64,000 nucleotides of DNA from UMGS1696 sp045643285. GTDB taxonomy: Bacteria; Bacillota; Clostridia; Oscillospirales; CAG-272. The notes beneath the pieces were generated by a model. It was given only the letters and a program-made list of their open reading frames with translations, was not told where the DNA came from and ran no database searches. The stretch is from NCBI GenBank assembly GCA_045643285.1, contig JAZUKN010000086.1:1-64000 (forward strand), read 5' to 3'. Position numbers and translations under genes: made by a program. Positions 40,478 to 49,407 of the stretch are shown here, in pieces (positions within the stretch are counted from its first letter, which is position 1; the number at the start of each line of letters is the position of its first letter).

Positions 40478-40960
40478 ATGCAGAAGATCAAACTTATTGC
40501 CATGGGCAAGCTGACCGAGACGTACACGAAAGCGGCGGTCGAGGAATTTTCAAAGCGCATTTCACGGTTTTATTCGTTCACAGCGGTGGAGCTTAAACCC
40601 GAAAACGTCCCCGACAACCCGACGGACGCGGAAATCGCAAAAGCACTCTCGAAAGAAAGCGAAAAGATTCTCGCTGAGATACCGCCGCGCACAAAGGTCG
40701 TCGCACTGTGCGTCGAAGGCAAAACGATGCCGTCCGATACGTTCGCGCGGATGCTCTCCGACGCGGCTTCATCGGGAACACCCGACGTGTGCTTCATAAT
40801 CGGCTCCTCTCACGGGCTTGACGACAGCGTAAAGAAACGTGCGGACGTGAAGCTGTCGTTCTCGCCGATGACGTTTCCGCACGAACTGTTCCGCGTAATG
40901 CTATACGAACAGATCTACCGCGCAGGCGAAATACTGAGCGGTGGAAAATATCATAAATAA
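40478..40960 (+). CDS. rlmH: 23S rRNA (pseudouridine1915-N3)-methyltransferase RlmH
   Basis: This 160-residue SPOUT-class methyltransferase is homodimeric and methylates pseudouridine 1915 of 23S rRNA. Conserved parts are IKLIAMGKLTETYTKAAVEEF, LCVEGKTMPSDTFA, CFIIGSSHGLDDSV (SAM knot) and SFSPMTFPHELFRVMLYEQIYRA...GGKYHK. Full length and intact. Confidence 0.95.
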   Translation: MQKIKLIAMGKLTETYTKAAVEEFSKRISRFYSFTAVELKPENVPDNPTDAEIAKALSKESEKILAEIPPRTKVVALCVEGKTMPSDTFARMLSDAASSGTPDVCFIIGSSHGLDDSVKKRADVKLSFSPMTFPHELFRVMLYEQIYRAGEILSGGKYHK

Positions 40961-40971
40961 CGAGGTCAATC

Positions 40972-41553
40972 ATGTCACTTTTCGTAAAGAAAGATAAAAA
41001 AGACGAAAACGAAAACAAGCCGGAAGAGATCGCACCGGAAAGCGAAGAAAAAGCACCGGAGACGACGGCAGAGAGCGCAATATCGGAAGAGACTGTCGCA
41101 GAAAATACGTCATTCGAGCCGGAAACGGTAACGAAACCGATGTACGAAACGCCGGAAGATTTCGACTTCAACCGCTATTTCCTTGCCGAGCGCCGAATAA
41201 TTCTCGACAACGTCAGCTACGAGACGCAGAGACCTGTTCCCGGCCAGCTCAAGCTGAACGTAAAGGATACGATAGTCGCGCAGGTCATCGGCAAAAGCGG
41301 CGTGAAGGTCACATATAACCGTATGCTGAACTTTGATCCGGACGGGCCGTTCCGTCTTTCGGTGACGTTCGGCGTGATGCTCGTCTTCAATCCCGGCACA
41401 AGGGACGAAGTGGACTGGCACACGATCGACGTGGCGAACGAATTCAAGAAGAACTGCCCACAGCTTTGCGAACTGATGTCGGCGAAAGCATCGCTCATCA
41501 TAGCAGAGCTGACAAACGCCAACGGCGGCAACCCGCTGATGCTGAAAAAGTAA
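40972..41553 (+). CDS. Conserved hypothetical protein with a SecB-like C-terminal domain (tentative)
   Basis: This 193-residue protein has an acidic, Glu/Ala/Thr-rich disordered N terminus (about 1-65). A globular domain follows: RIILDNVSYETQRPVPGQLKLNV, a beta stretch, then NEFKKNCPQLCELMSAKASLIIAELTNANGGNPLM. The strand-rich layout with a final helix and proline/glycine tail resembles SecB-type folds, but that is only a visual impression. GAGG precedes the ATG; it ends the rlmH transcript. Mosaic repeat copy C starts right at its stop. Confidence 0.68.
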   Translation: MSLFVKKDKKDENENKPEEIAPESEEKAPETTAESAISEETVAENTSFEPETVTKPMYETPEDFDFNRYFLAERRIILDNVSYETQRPVPGQLKLNVKDTIVAQVIGKSGVKVTYNRMLNFDPDGPFRLSVTFGVMLVFNPGTRDEVDWHTIDVANEFKKNCPQLCELMSAKASLIIAELTNANGGNPLMLKK

Positions 41554-41950
41554 TGAAGAATGAATAATCAGACGGGGCGAACAAAAGCTTTGCAGTTATT
41601 TTACAACAAAGGGGATTCCAACCGAGATGCGAAGCATCTCGACGACTTCGTTCACGAAGTCGGGAGGCGTGAATAGAGCGTAGCGACCTTCCCCCTTTGG
41701 CGGGTAGATTGACAAGGAGGCGACGTTCACTGAGTTTACGAAGTAAACTCGCTTGTCCGCCCCGCGCGTAGCGGAAAAAGAATAATTCGAAAACGTCCCC
41801 GACGTTTTCTACCTATTGCCGATATAAAAAAAGTGCAATTCGTCCGACGGCAGGAGCAACGCGTATACATACGCACTGCCCTACAGATAATAGGTGGGGT
41901 CACGCATAGCCGTAGAATTTGTGCAAGTTTTGCGTTCCGCACAAGTGTAA
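41553..41950 (+). repeat. Mosaic palindromic intergenic repeat, copy C
   Basis: It begins at the stop codon of the upstream gene with TGAAGAATGAATAAT. The CGAGATGC and CGACTTCG hairpins, GAGTTTACGAAGTAAACTC, GAAAACGTC/GACGTTTTC (41789-41809), GGCAGGAGC...CTGCCCTAC and a TGTGCAAGTT end follow. Positions 41604-41693 equal copy A (inverted). It leads into the topoisomerase gene. Confidence 0.85.
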
Positions 41951-41975
41951 ATCCCGTTCAAATGAAAGGTATACC

Positions 41976-43985
41976 ATGAAAAAAAACAAAACCTATGAAT
42001 ACAACGATCAATCCATAACCTCCCTGAAAGGTGCCGACAGAGTAAGAAAACGCCCTGCCGTTATTTTCGGCTCGGACGGTCTTGAGGGAACAGAACATTC
42101 AGTCTTCGAGATTCTCTCTAACTCCGTCGACGAGGCGCGCGAGGGTTTCGGGAATCTCATCAACATCACGGCTTTTGCCGATCATTCTGTCGAAATCGAG
42201 GACTTCGGACGCGGTGTTCCGCTCGGCTGGAACGAGGGCGAGGGACGCTGGAACTGGGAGCTTATCTACGCCGAGCTGTACGCAGGCGGTAAGTACGACA
42301 ACAATTCCGAGGACGCGGCTTATGAGTTTTCACTCGGTCTGAACGGTCTCGGTGCGTGCGCCACACAGTATTCGAGCGAATATTTCTCCGTAAAATCGTA
42401 CAACGGCACAACGCTGTCGGAGATCTCGTTCGAGAAAGGCGAAGCTGTCACTGAACTGAACGTCCGCGAGCTTGAAAAGAAAGAACGCCGCACCGGCACT
42501 GTAATCAAATGGAAGCCAGATTTGCAGGTCTTCACCGATATAAACATCCCGTACGAATATTTTGAAGATATGCTCAAGCGGCAGGCTGTAGTCAACCCGG
42601 GGATAAAATTCGTCTTCAGATACGAGCGCCCCGAGAAGACAGGCACGTTCGGCGAAATGGAGTTCTTCTACGAAAACGGCATATCGGACTACATTTCCGA
42701 GATCGCAGGCGAGACGGCGGAAACGAAGATAGCCGAATTCCACCTCGAAACAAAGGGCCGCGACCGCGAGGATATGAAGGACTACAAGCTCATCGCGGAT
42801 GTTGCATGGACGATGTCGAAATCCGTTCATGCGCTCGAATACTACCATAACTCAAGCTGGCTCGAGCACGGCGGCTCCCCCGAAAAAGCCGTTAAACTCG
42901 CGTTTGTGTCGGCGATCGACAAGCGGCTCAAATCCACGGGAAAATACAACAAAAACGAAGCGAAGATCACTTTCCAGGATATCGAAGACTGCCTTATCCT
43001 CGTTTCAAACAGCTTCTCAACTCAGACTTCCTACGCCAACCAGACGAAAAAAGCGATCACGAACACGTTTATTGCTGACGCGATGAACGATTTTCTCAAG
43101 GAACAGCTTGAATATTTCTTTGCGGAAAACCCGATCGATGCCGACCGTATCTGCGCGCAGGTGCTCGTCAATAAACGTTCGCGTGAGCAGTCCGAGACGA
43201 CGCGGCTCAACCTCAAAAAGAAGCTCGCTTCGTCCACCGACGTGTCGAACAGAGTCGAAAAGTTCGTTGCGTGCCGCTCGAAGGATCCCGACAAGCGCGA
43301 GGTCTATATCGTAGAGGGCGACTCCGCCATGTCGTCCTGTAAGCTCGGACGGAACGCGGAATTCCAGGCGATAATCCCCGTTCGCGGCAAGACGCTCAAC
43401 TGCCTCAAGGCAAGCTACGATCGCATTTTCAAGAGCGACATCATTCTCGATCTTCTCCGCGTCATCGGTTGCGGCGTCGAGATACAGACGAAGCACAAGG
43501 CGGATATGGTGGAGTTCGATATAAACAACCTCCGTTGGTCAAAAATCATCATCTGCACCGATGCCGACGAAGACGGATTCCAGATCCGTACACTGCTGCT
43601 CACGCTGTTCTACCGTCTCCTGCCGACGCTCCTCAAAGAAGGCAAGGTCTATATCGCCGAGTCGCCGCTGTTTGAAATAACTCCGGCAAAAGGCGAGATC
43701 GAATTTGCGTACAACGAGCCGGAAAAGGCGGAGATCGTCAAGCGGCTCGAAGAAAAGGGCATAAAATACACGCTGCAGAGATCAAAAGGACTCGGCGAAA
43801 ACGAGCCGGATATGATGTGGCGCACGACGATGAATCCCGCAACGCGCAGACTGATCCGCGTGACACCGGCAGACGCGGAAGCCACGGCGAAGATATTTGA
43901 CTTGATGCTCGGCGACGATCTTGCCGGACGAAAAGAGTTTATCGCGGAGCACGGCTACGAATACCTCAAGGACGCGGATATATAA
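41976..43985 (+). CDS. Divergent type IIA topoisomerase B subunit (ParE/GyrB-like)
   Basis: This protein of about 669 residues carries a GHKL ATPase domain (FEILSNSVDEAREGFG, IEDFGRGVPLGW, FSLGLNGLGACATQYSS), a transducer domain, and a Toprim domain with EGDSAMSSC (E447) and TDADEDGFQIRTLL (D529-D531). It ends with RSKGLGENEPDMMWRTTMNP. The usual EGDSAGGSAKQGRD is EGDSAMSSCKLGRN, and TDADVDGAHI is TDADEDGFQI, so it is diverged but keeps the metal acids. A partner A subunit normally follows; here a convergent SLH gene does. ATG 41976 is chosen for the GAAAGGT before it. Confidence 0.88.
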   Translation: MKKNKTYEYNDQSITSLKGADRVRKRPAVIFGSDGLEGTEHSVFEILSNSVDEAREGFGNLINITAFADHSVEIEDFGRGVPLGWNEGEGRWNWELIYAELYAGGKYDNNSEDAAYEFSLGLNGLGACATQYSSEYFSVKSYNGTTLSEISFEKGEAVTELNVRELEKKERRTGTVIKWKPDLQVFTDINIPYEYFEDMLKRQAVVNPGIKFVFRYERPEKTGTFGEMEFFYENGISDYISEIAGETAETKIAEFHLETKGRDREDMKDYKLIADVAWTMSKSVHALEYYHNSSWLEHGGSPEKAVKLAFVSAIDKRLKSTGKYNKNEAKITFQDIEDCLILVSNSFSTQTSYANQTKKAITNTFIADAMNDFLKEQLEYFFAENPIDADRICAQVLVNKRSREQSETTRLNLKKKLASSTDVSNRVEKFVACRSKDPDKREVYIVEGDSAMSSCKLGRNAEFQAIIPVRGKTLNCLKASYDRIFKSDIILDLLRVIGCGVEIQTKHKADMVEFDINNLRWSKIIICTDADEDGFQIRTLLLTLFYRLLPTLLKEGKVYIAESPLFEITPAKGEIEFAYNEPEKAEIVKRLEEKGIKYTLQRSKGLGENEPDMMWRTTMNPATRRLIRVTPADAEATAKIFDLMLGDDLAGRKEFIAEHGYEYLKDADI

Positions 43986-43999
43986 GGAAGCAAAAAACA

Positions 44000-44031
44000 A
44001 ACGGACGATCACCAGTCGTCCGTTTTCTGTT
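44000..44031 (+). terminator. Terminator after the topoisomerase gene
   Basis: ACGGACGA/TCGTCCGT stem (44001-44008 and 44016-44023) with TTTTCTGTTTT, just before the convergent SLH gene stop. Confidence 0.88.
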
Positions 44032-44709
44032 TTACCACCAATTAGTATGATCGTGTAAAGCAATATATACCAATTTTGATACTTGTGCTCTTGTTAGATT
44101 TTTTTCAAGACCTAATGTGCCGTCGGGGAAACCTTCGAGTATTCCAAGCTTTACCAAAGTATTTGCCGAACCAACAATTTTTTTCTCCTCAATGGCATCA
44201 ATAGAATCTGCATCTTTGAAATCTTTAAGATACTCTGTTCCTTTCACGTATTCATAATTATAATCTATTATGCGCAAAGCTTCTACTATAATCATGGCGG
44301 CTTCTCCGCGAGTTGCCTCTCTGTCAAGTTCTTCCACTTTCATATAGTTTATACGAGGTAATCCTACACCAATAGTTCGCTGATACGGCTGTGCCCAGTG
44401 AGTGTCACTGTCTTTTGGTCGATACTCATAATCAGGCCATACCATAAGACAAGCCATCTTTAATAGTTCACCTAATTTTACATTGCCGTCCGGTTTGAAC
44501 TCGGGTAACGAGCTGTCGTCGGTCACAGGATATCCGTTGAGAATGTTCCTTTCACAGCACTGCTGGATATAGAAATACGCCCAGTGGTCTTCCGGAACGT
44601 CGGAGAATTTCTGATCTTCTTCGGCGGCGGCAGGTAAAGTGAATGATACCGCAAGCATGACAAATGCGATGAATAAACAAATCGTTCTCCGTAAAAAAGT
44701 TTTTTTCAT
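44032..44709 (-). CDS. Small SLH-domain exported protein
   Basis: This 225-residue protein has a signal peptide (to about residue 30, ending LPAAAEE) and little beyond SLH repeats: FSDVPEDHWAYFYIQQCCERNILNGYP, a middle unit with THWAQPYQRTIGVGLPR and EATRGEAAMIIVEAL, and LVKLGILEGFPDGTLGLEKNLTRAQVSKLVYIAL. It may be an S-layer-like or anchor protein without an attached enzyme. GGAGG lies nine bases before the ATG. It is clearly more AT-rich than its neighbours. Confidence 0.85.
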   Translation of the reverse strand: MKKTFLRRTICLFIAFVMLAVSFTLPAAAEEDQKFSDVPEDHWAYFYIQQCCERNILNGYPVTDDSSLPEFKPDGNVKLGELLKMACLMVWPDYEYRPKDSDTHWAQPYQRTIGVGLPRINYMKVEELDREATRGEAAMIIVEALRIIDYNYEYVKGTEYLKDFKDADSIDAIEEKKIVGSANTLVKLGILEGFPDGTLGLEKNLTRAQVSKLVYIALHDHTNWW

Positions 44710-44788
44710 GATGATTTCCTCCGTTTTTCTTATGCAAAATCGTTTTGACGGGAGACACGATGGTTCCCCTACTGACTATTTCAAAGTT

Positions 44789-44971
44789 TTACTCTTCTTT
44801 CGCGTATCTCTTGTCAAGAAGCGGCTTGCCGTCCTTGTCGACGAGAACGGTCAGTCCGCCGACATTTGTCCACCACGCAAGCAGATACTGCACACCCGTT
44901 TCCTTATCAACGATTATCCGCGTGCCCTGAGATAATCCGTTTTTTTCGACTACTTCAAATCTGTCGTCCAT
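44789..44971 (-). CDS. DUF6440-family small protein
   Basis: About 60 residues: DDRFEVVEKNGLSQGTRIIV, DKETGVQYLLAWWTNVGGLTVLVDKDGKPL. The pattern matches small DUF6440 proteins of Firmicutes, of unknown function. ATG 44971 with AGG six bases upstream is taken over an upstream TTG. Confidence 0.72.
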   Translation of the reverse strand: MDDRFEVVEKNGLSQGTRIIVDKETGVQYLLAWWTNVGGLTVLVDKDGKPLLDKRYAKEE

Positions 44972-44978
44972 ACTTTGC

Positions 44979-45018
44979 CTCAATTATTCATTCTTCATTA
45001 TTCATCATTCATTATTCA
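44979..45018 (-). repeat. Short ATTCATT-type tandem repeat
   Basis: Copies of ATTATTCATT, with TTCATT variants, directly follow the SDR stop. The same unit occurs at about 56757-56790 and, inverted, at 41553-41569. Confidence 0.7.
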
Positions 45019-45019
45019 T

Positions 45020-45796
45020 TTATAATTTTTGTATCATCATGCCGCCGTCGACGCCGATGACCTGTCCTGTCGTGTAGCCGAGATACCCCTCCGTCAGCGC
45101 AAGCACAGTTTTGCCGACGTCCTCCGGCTGACCGATACGGGCGATAGGACAAAGTCCTTCGCTAATGAGCCTGTCGTACTTTTCGCGCACCCCTGCCGTC
45201 ATATCCGTCGCAATTACACCCGGGCGGACTTCGTATACGCGGATGCCGTATTCGGCGAGACGGTCGGCGTACAGCGTTGCAGCCATAGAAAGTCCTGCTT
45301 TCGAGATGCAGTATTCGCCGCGGTTGACACTCGACACCGTCGCCGAGATCGACGTGATGAACACAACGGCACGCATAGCGTCGTCGGAGACTTTCGTTTC
45401 AGCCATTCTCTTTGCGATTTTCTGCGTGAGGAAGAACGCGCCGCGCAGATTTATTCCGAGTACGCGGTCAAAGCTCTCCTCGGTCATCTCAAGCATATCC
45501 GCGCGTACGGACGGAGCAACGCCTGCGTTGTTGACGAGAAAATCGACCTCACCGAGCCCGTCGAACGCTTCGCGCGTGATTTTTTCGCGGTCTTCTTCTT
45601 TTGAAATATCGCCGCTCACATAAAACGATTCGGGCGAATAGGATTTCAGCTCATCGAGGTATTCTCCGACCATTTCGGCAGGTTTAGTGCCGACCGCGCA
45701 TACCGTGTAGCCGGCTTTTGCGAGCGTGATCGAAATACCGCGTCCGATACCGCGAGCCGCACCTGTGACTATCGCACATTTCTTTCCGTTTTTCAT
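45020..45796 (-). CDS. Short-chain dehydrogenase/reductase
   Basis: This SDR of about 258 residues has cofactor motif TGAARGIGRGI (residues 11 on), NNAG in FLVNNAGVAPSVR, a catalytic SISATVSSVNRGEYCISKAG (Ser, Tyr, Lys) and a PGVIATDMTAG segment. The substrate is unknown; the context (old-yellow-enzyme family reductase, hydroxyacid dehydrogenase) suggests oxidation/reduction of a sugar acid or similar (inference). ATG 45796 is used, with GTGAGG upstream and the OYE stop 10 bp away; the longer ORF would overlap that gene. Confidence 0.85.
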   Translation of the reverse strand: MKNGKKCAIVTGAARGIGRGISITLAKAGYTVCAVGTKPAEMVGEYLDELKSYSPESFYVSGDISKEEDREKITREAFDGLGEVDFLVNNAGVAPSVRADMLEMTEESFDRVLGINLRGAFFLTQKIAKRMAETKVSDDAMRAVVFITSISATVSSVNRGEYCISKAGLSMAATLYADRLAEYGIRVYEVRPGVIATDMTAGVREKYDRLISEGLCPIARIGQPEDVGKTVLALTEGYLGYTTGQVIGVDGGMMIQKL

Positions 45797-45806
45797 TATA
45801 TAAACC

Positions 45807-47123
45807 TCACTTGTTCGCAAAAACTTTCTGATATATCGGCAGATACATCTCGGTGTCGCGGATCGGGCAGCCTGTGCAGGACATCGCACGCATGAGCGAC
45901 GTACATTTTGAGCAGGTCAGGCAGACCTTGTGAAGATCAAGTCCTCGTCCGGCGAGAATATCCTCTGCGAAAGTCGGGTAAGCGAACGCCATACGCCCGA
46001 ATCCGGCGCAGTCGATCATACCGTCACGGAGTGCGCCTGCGGCAACGTTCGGCGCGAATTTGCGGAGATAAGTGTAGCCCGTGCCGATCAGCGTGATGCC
46101 GGGGGCTGCCGCTTTCATGTGCGCGGATGCGTTAATAAGGCGCGCCACCCCTACGAGCTTTTCTTCCGGCGGCTCATATCCACCGTTGTCATACGGACGG
46201 TTGACGTGCGGATTGTAGTACGGCGAGCCGAGCGTCATATCGACCAGCCGCACGCCGTTTTCGTACATTATGTTATAGAGCTTGTCCGGCTCTTCCCAGT
46301 CGATTTTTAAGTAGTCGTCGTGGTCTGCGGCGAATCCCCACGGGTACGGGATGCAGTCGTACGGTCCGAAGCGCGACGCGATTATAAAGTTCTTGTCGGC
46401 GTGGACAGCAGCCGCTTTTATGGAGTTGACGAACAGACGTGTTCTGTTCTCGAACGAGCCGCCATACCGTCCCTCTCTCGTGTATGCGGAGAGAAGCTCG
46501 GAGAAAAGATACTTGTGACAGCACTTCACGTCTGCGCCGTCGAATCCGGCTTCTTTCGCCATTTTTGCGGCTTCACCGAACTTTTCGGGGAGAGAATCAA
46601 GGTATTCGTCCGTCGCTACGGGGTAGTCGGGATCTATCATGAATTTTTCATTCATCACAGGGTTGTGGTACGAGATCACGGGAGCAGGCTTGTTGTCCTT
46701 GCGCGAAAATCTGCCGGAGTGCGTGAGCTGTAAGATAAGCGGAGCGCCGTTGTTTGCTTTGTGCATCTCTTCCGCGAGTCTCTTGAACGAATCGAGATTG
46801 TCGCGCGTTATCCAGAGCTGTCCCTCGTTCGTGCGTCCTTCTTTTACGACGGCAGTAGCTTCAAGCCAGACAAGTCCTGCACCGCCGGACGCCATTCTCT
46901 TGCCGCGGCGGAACGTCATCTCGGACGGCGCACCGTCGGGAGTGGAGTCGAATCCCTCCATCGGGTGAACGGTCAGCGAGTTCGGAATGACGACATTCGA
47001 GTCACCGATGCGGTGTTCGGTTTTCAGATTTGATGTGTCGTCCGACCACGGCAGTTTGACGCCGCAATTTTCAGCCGCCGTGAGGAGTTCTTCTTTTGAT
47101 TTGTAGTTGAATTTCTGTGTCAT
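45807..47123 (-). CDS. Old-yellow-enzyme family NADH:flavin oxidoreductase
   Basis: This 438-residue FMN TIM-barrel enzyme has RRGKRMASGGAGLVWLEATAVVKEGR, ILQLTHSGRFSR, FDGADVKCCHKYLFSELLSAYTREGRYGGSFENRTR (substrate and FMN site), and a C-terminal iron-sulfur cysteine set (CLTCSKCTSLMRAMSCTGC). The C-terminal FAD/NAD domain of 2,4-dienoyl-CoA reductases is absent. It likely reduces an activated double bond or keto compound, unknown. Tightly spaced with the hydroxyacid dehydrogenase (24 bp) and SDR genes. Confidence 0.86.
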   Translation of the reverse strand: MTQKFNYKSKEELLTAAENCGVKLPWSDDTSNLKTEHRIGDSNVVIPNSLTVHPMEGFDSTPDGAPSEMTFRRGKRMASGGAGLVWLEATAVVKEGRTNEGQLWITRDNLDSFKRLAEEMHKANNGAPLILQLTHSGRFSRKDNKPAPVISYHNPVMNEKFMIDPDYPVATDEYLDSLPEKFGEAAKMAKEAGFDGADVKCCHKYLFSELLSAYTREGRYGGSFENRTRLFVNSIKAAAVHADKNFIIASRFGPYDCIPYPWGFAADHDDYLKIDWEEPDKLYNIMYENGVRLVDMTLGSPYYNPHVNRPYDNGGYEPPEEKLVGVARLINASAHMKAAAPGITLIGTGYTYLRKFAPNVAAGALRDGMIDCAGFGRMAFAYPTFAEDILAGRGLDLHKVCLTCSKCTSLMRAMSCTGCPIRDTEMYLPIYQKVFANK

Positions 47124-47147
47124 TATGTAAAACCGCCTTTCTTTGTC

Positions 47148-48161
47148 TCACGCCATTGTTTCGAGCATTTTCGCCGTGACTTCGTATCTTGTGGGAAGTC
47201 CCTTGTCAAATGCCGCCGCTTCTTCGTACATGAATTCGCTCATTCTGTGATGCTCGTTGCCGAGAGAACCGGCGATGTGCGGTGTGAGGAACACGTTGTC
47301 AAGCGTGTAGAGAGGACTGTCGGGCATCGGCGGTTCGGGTTCCGTCACGTCGAGGACTGCCATGCGGTATGTACCCTCTTCTCTGAGTGCGCGGATCATA
47401 TCATCTTCGACTACCTGTGCGCCGCGTCCGGTGTTGATGAATGTAGAGCCTTTCTTCATCAGCGAGAAGAGGTGATAGTCGAGCATACCTTTCGTCTGCG
47501 CGTTGTCGGCGAGGTGGTTCGAGATAACGTCTGATTCGGCGAAAAGCGTTTCAAGCGAGACTTTTTTCACACCGAGTGCTTCCGCCTTTTCGTCCGGCAG
47601 GAACGGATCGAATACGAGAACTTCTATTCTCTCAAGCGTGTTTTTGAGCTTGCCGATAACGAGCTTGCCGATCATGCCTGCACCAATAATACCGACTTTG
47701 ATCTCGTAGTTTCCGGGGAACGCGACCGGCACATCACGGTGAGACCACGCAGCACCGCCCGACTGTCTGTGGAGACGGTGAAAGTATCCCTTTGCCGCCA
47801 TGATGATAGCCGCGAACGTGTATTCCGATACGGGAACGGCATTGGCCGCCCACGCCGAAAATATCTTCACGCCGCACGCGAGGAAAGGACGCGCAAATCT
47901 CTGTACCGTACCTGCGCCGTAGAATACAGCCTTGAGATTCGGCAGATAACCGCGTATCTGTTCTTCCGTGAGGCACGGCATACCCCATGTCGAGAAGATG
48001 TAGTCCGTTTTTTCGAGAACTTCACGGTATTCGTCGAGCTTATCGGACTTTATGATGTCCTTTGTCGGGAAGAAGAACTCAGCGAACAGTTTTTCTTTTA
48101 CTGCATCGGAGTATACTTCGTTTATCGGTGTGTCGACTCCCATAAATACTGCGTTTTTCAT
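47148..48161 (-). CDS. D-2-hydroxyacid dehydrogenase family protein
   Basis: This protein of about 337 residues has a Rossmann motif VGIIGAGMIGKLVIGKL, the signature GSTFINTGRGAQVVEDDMI, and AVLDVTEPEPPMPDSPLY, with catalytic His in TPHIAG. It reduces a 2-keto acid or oxidises a D-2-hydroxyacid. ATG 48161 has AAGGA upstream; an earlier in-frame start would overlap hemW. It follows hemW by 25 bp. Confidence 0.85.
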   Translation of the reverse strand: MKNAVFMGVDTPINEVYSDAVKEKLFAEFFFPTKDIIKSDKLDEYREVLEKTDYIFSTWGMPCLTEEQIRGYLPNLKAVFYGAGTVQRFARPFLACGVKIFSAWAANAVPVSEYTFAAIIMAAKGYFHRLHRQSGGAAWSHRDVPVAFPGNYEIKVGIIGAGMIGKLVIGKLKNTLERIEVLVFDPFLPDEKAEALGVKKVSLETLFAESDVISNHLADNAQTKGMLDYHLFSLMKKGSTFINTGRGAQVVEDDMIRALREEGTYRMAVLDVTEPEPPMPDSPLYTLDNVFLTPHIAGSLGNEHHRMSEFMYEEAAAFDKGLPTRYEVTAKMLETMA

Positions 48162-48186
48162 TTTATCACGTTCCTTTTTTGAATTA

Positions 48187-49383
48187 TTATGTGAAATTGA
48201 ATTTGCCGAGATCGTCGAAATCGAGTATCTCGGTGAGGATGTAATTTGATACGAACATTCCGCGGGGTGTGAGCGCATACACGCCGTTCTTTGCGGTCAT
48301 GAATCCGCTCCGCACGAACCATTCGCACTTTTCGCCGAACATTTTCTCAAACGAAAGACCGAACCGGCGCGAGAATTCTCTGTCGTCTATTCCTGCGGCG
48401 AGACGAAAGCGGAGCATTATGTATTCGCCCATTCTTTCCTTTTCTTCAATCTCTTCGATGTCGTCAGTCAGACGTACTTTCGATTCGGGAACAGTCACGC
48501 CCTCGATGTATTTCTTTATGTCAGGAGTAAACGAGAAGCGGTTCCCGTTGAAATACGAATGAGCGGACACGCCGAATCCCAGGTACTCGTCGCAGTTCCA
48601 GTATTTGAGGTTGTGCGCGCACATTTTGCCGTCCCGTGCGAAGTTCGAGATCTCGTACTGTTTGTAACCGAGAGTCGAGAGAAGATCGACAGCCGCGAGG
48701 TACATATCTGCCTCAACGTCTTCCGCCGGAAGCGTCGGTGCGATTTTTTCGTAATTCTTTCCGAAAGGAGTATTCGGCTCTATCTTGAGGTCATAGAGCG
48801 AGATATGCTCCGGTCGCAGTCCGCCGACGTATTTTATCGAGTGCATGAGCGACTCCGGCGTCTGGTGTGGGATGCCGAACATCAGATCAACGTTGATGTT
48901 GTCGAATTTCGCGTCGCGCGCCATTTTATAAGAGCGCATGAAATTCTTTCGGGTGTGACAGCGCGAGAGTGCTTTCAGCTCATTTTCGTGCGCCGACTGA
49001 AGCCCGAACGATATACGGTTCACGCCCATTCTGTGCAGTCGCGCGAGGGTGGAGTAATCGGCAGTCGCAGGATTGCATTCGATTGAAAATTCCGCCTTCT
49101 TCACGAGCGAAAAGTTCTTCTTGACCGCGCGGATAAGACGGTACAGCTCTTCCGGCGGGACGGAAGTCGGAGTTCCGCCGCCGATGAATACCGTGTCCGG
49201 TTCGTATTCTTCCGCCGCCGTTTTGTAGCTTTCGATGTGAGCGATCAGCGCGTCGATGTAGCGCGTGACAAGCTCATCCGACTCGGGAGGCGCGGAATTG
49301 AAATCGCAATAAGCGCATTTTGAGCGGCAGAACGGGATATGGATATATATTCCGAGCCGCTTGTGGGATGTTTTGTAGGTCAT
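48187..49383 (-). CDS. hemW: HemW-like radical SAM protein
   Basis: This 398-residue protein is coproporphyrinogen-III-oxidase-like. It starts with GIYIHIPFCRSKCAYCDF (cluster Cys 19, 23, 26) and has TVFIGGGTPTSVPPEELYRL, GVNRISFGLQSAHENELKALSRCHT, FDNINVDLMFGIPHQT and the C-terminal HemW domain. HemW is a heme chaperone rather than an oxidase. It follows lepA as in many Firmicutes. Confidence 0.9.
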   Translation of the reverse strand: MTYKTSHKRLGIYIHIPFCRSKCAYCDFNSAPPESDELVTRYIDALIAHIESYKTAAEEYEPDTVFIGGGTPTSVPPEELYRLIRAVKKNFSLVKKAEFSIECNPATADYSTLARLHRMGVNRISFGLQSAHENELKALSRCHTRKNFMRSYKMARDAKFDNINVDLMFGIPHQTPESLMHSIKYVGGLRPEHISLYDLKIEPNTPFGKNYEKIAPTLPAEDVEADMYLAAVDLLSTLGYKQYEISNFARDGKMCAHNLKYWNCDEYLGFGVSAHSYFNGNRFSFTPDIKKYIEGVTVPESKVRLTDDIEEIEEKERMGEYIMLRFRLAAGIDDREFSRRFGLSFEKMFGEKCEWFVRSGFMTAKNGVYALTPRGMFVSNYILTEILDFDDLGKFNFT

Positions 49384-49407
49384 GATACACCTTAGTGTTA
49401 GTGTGAT

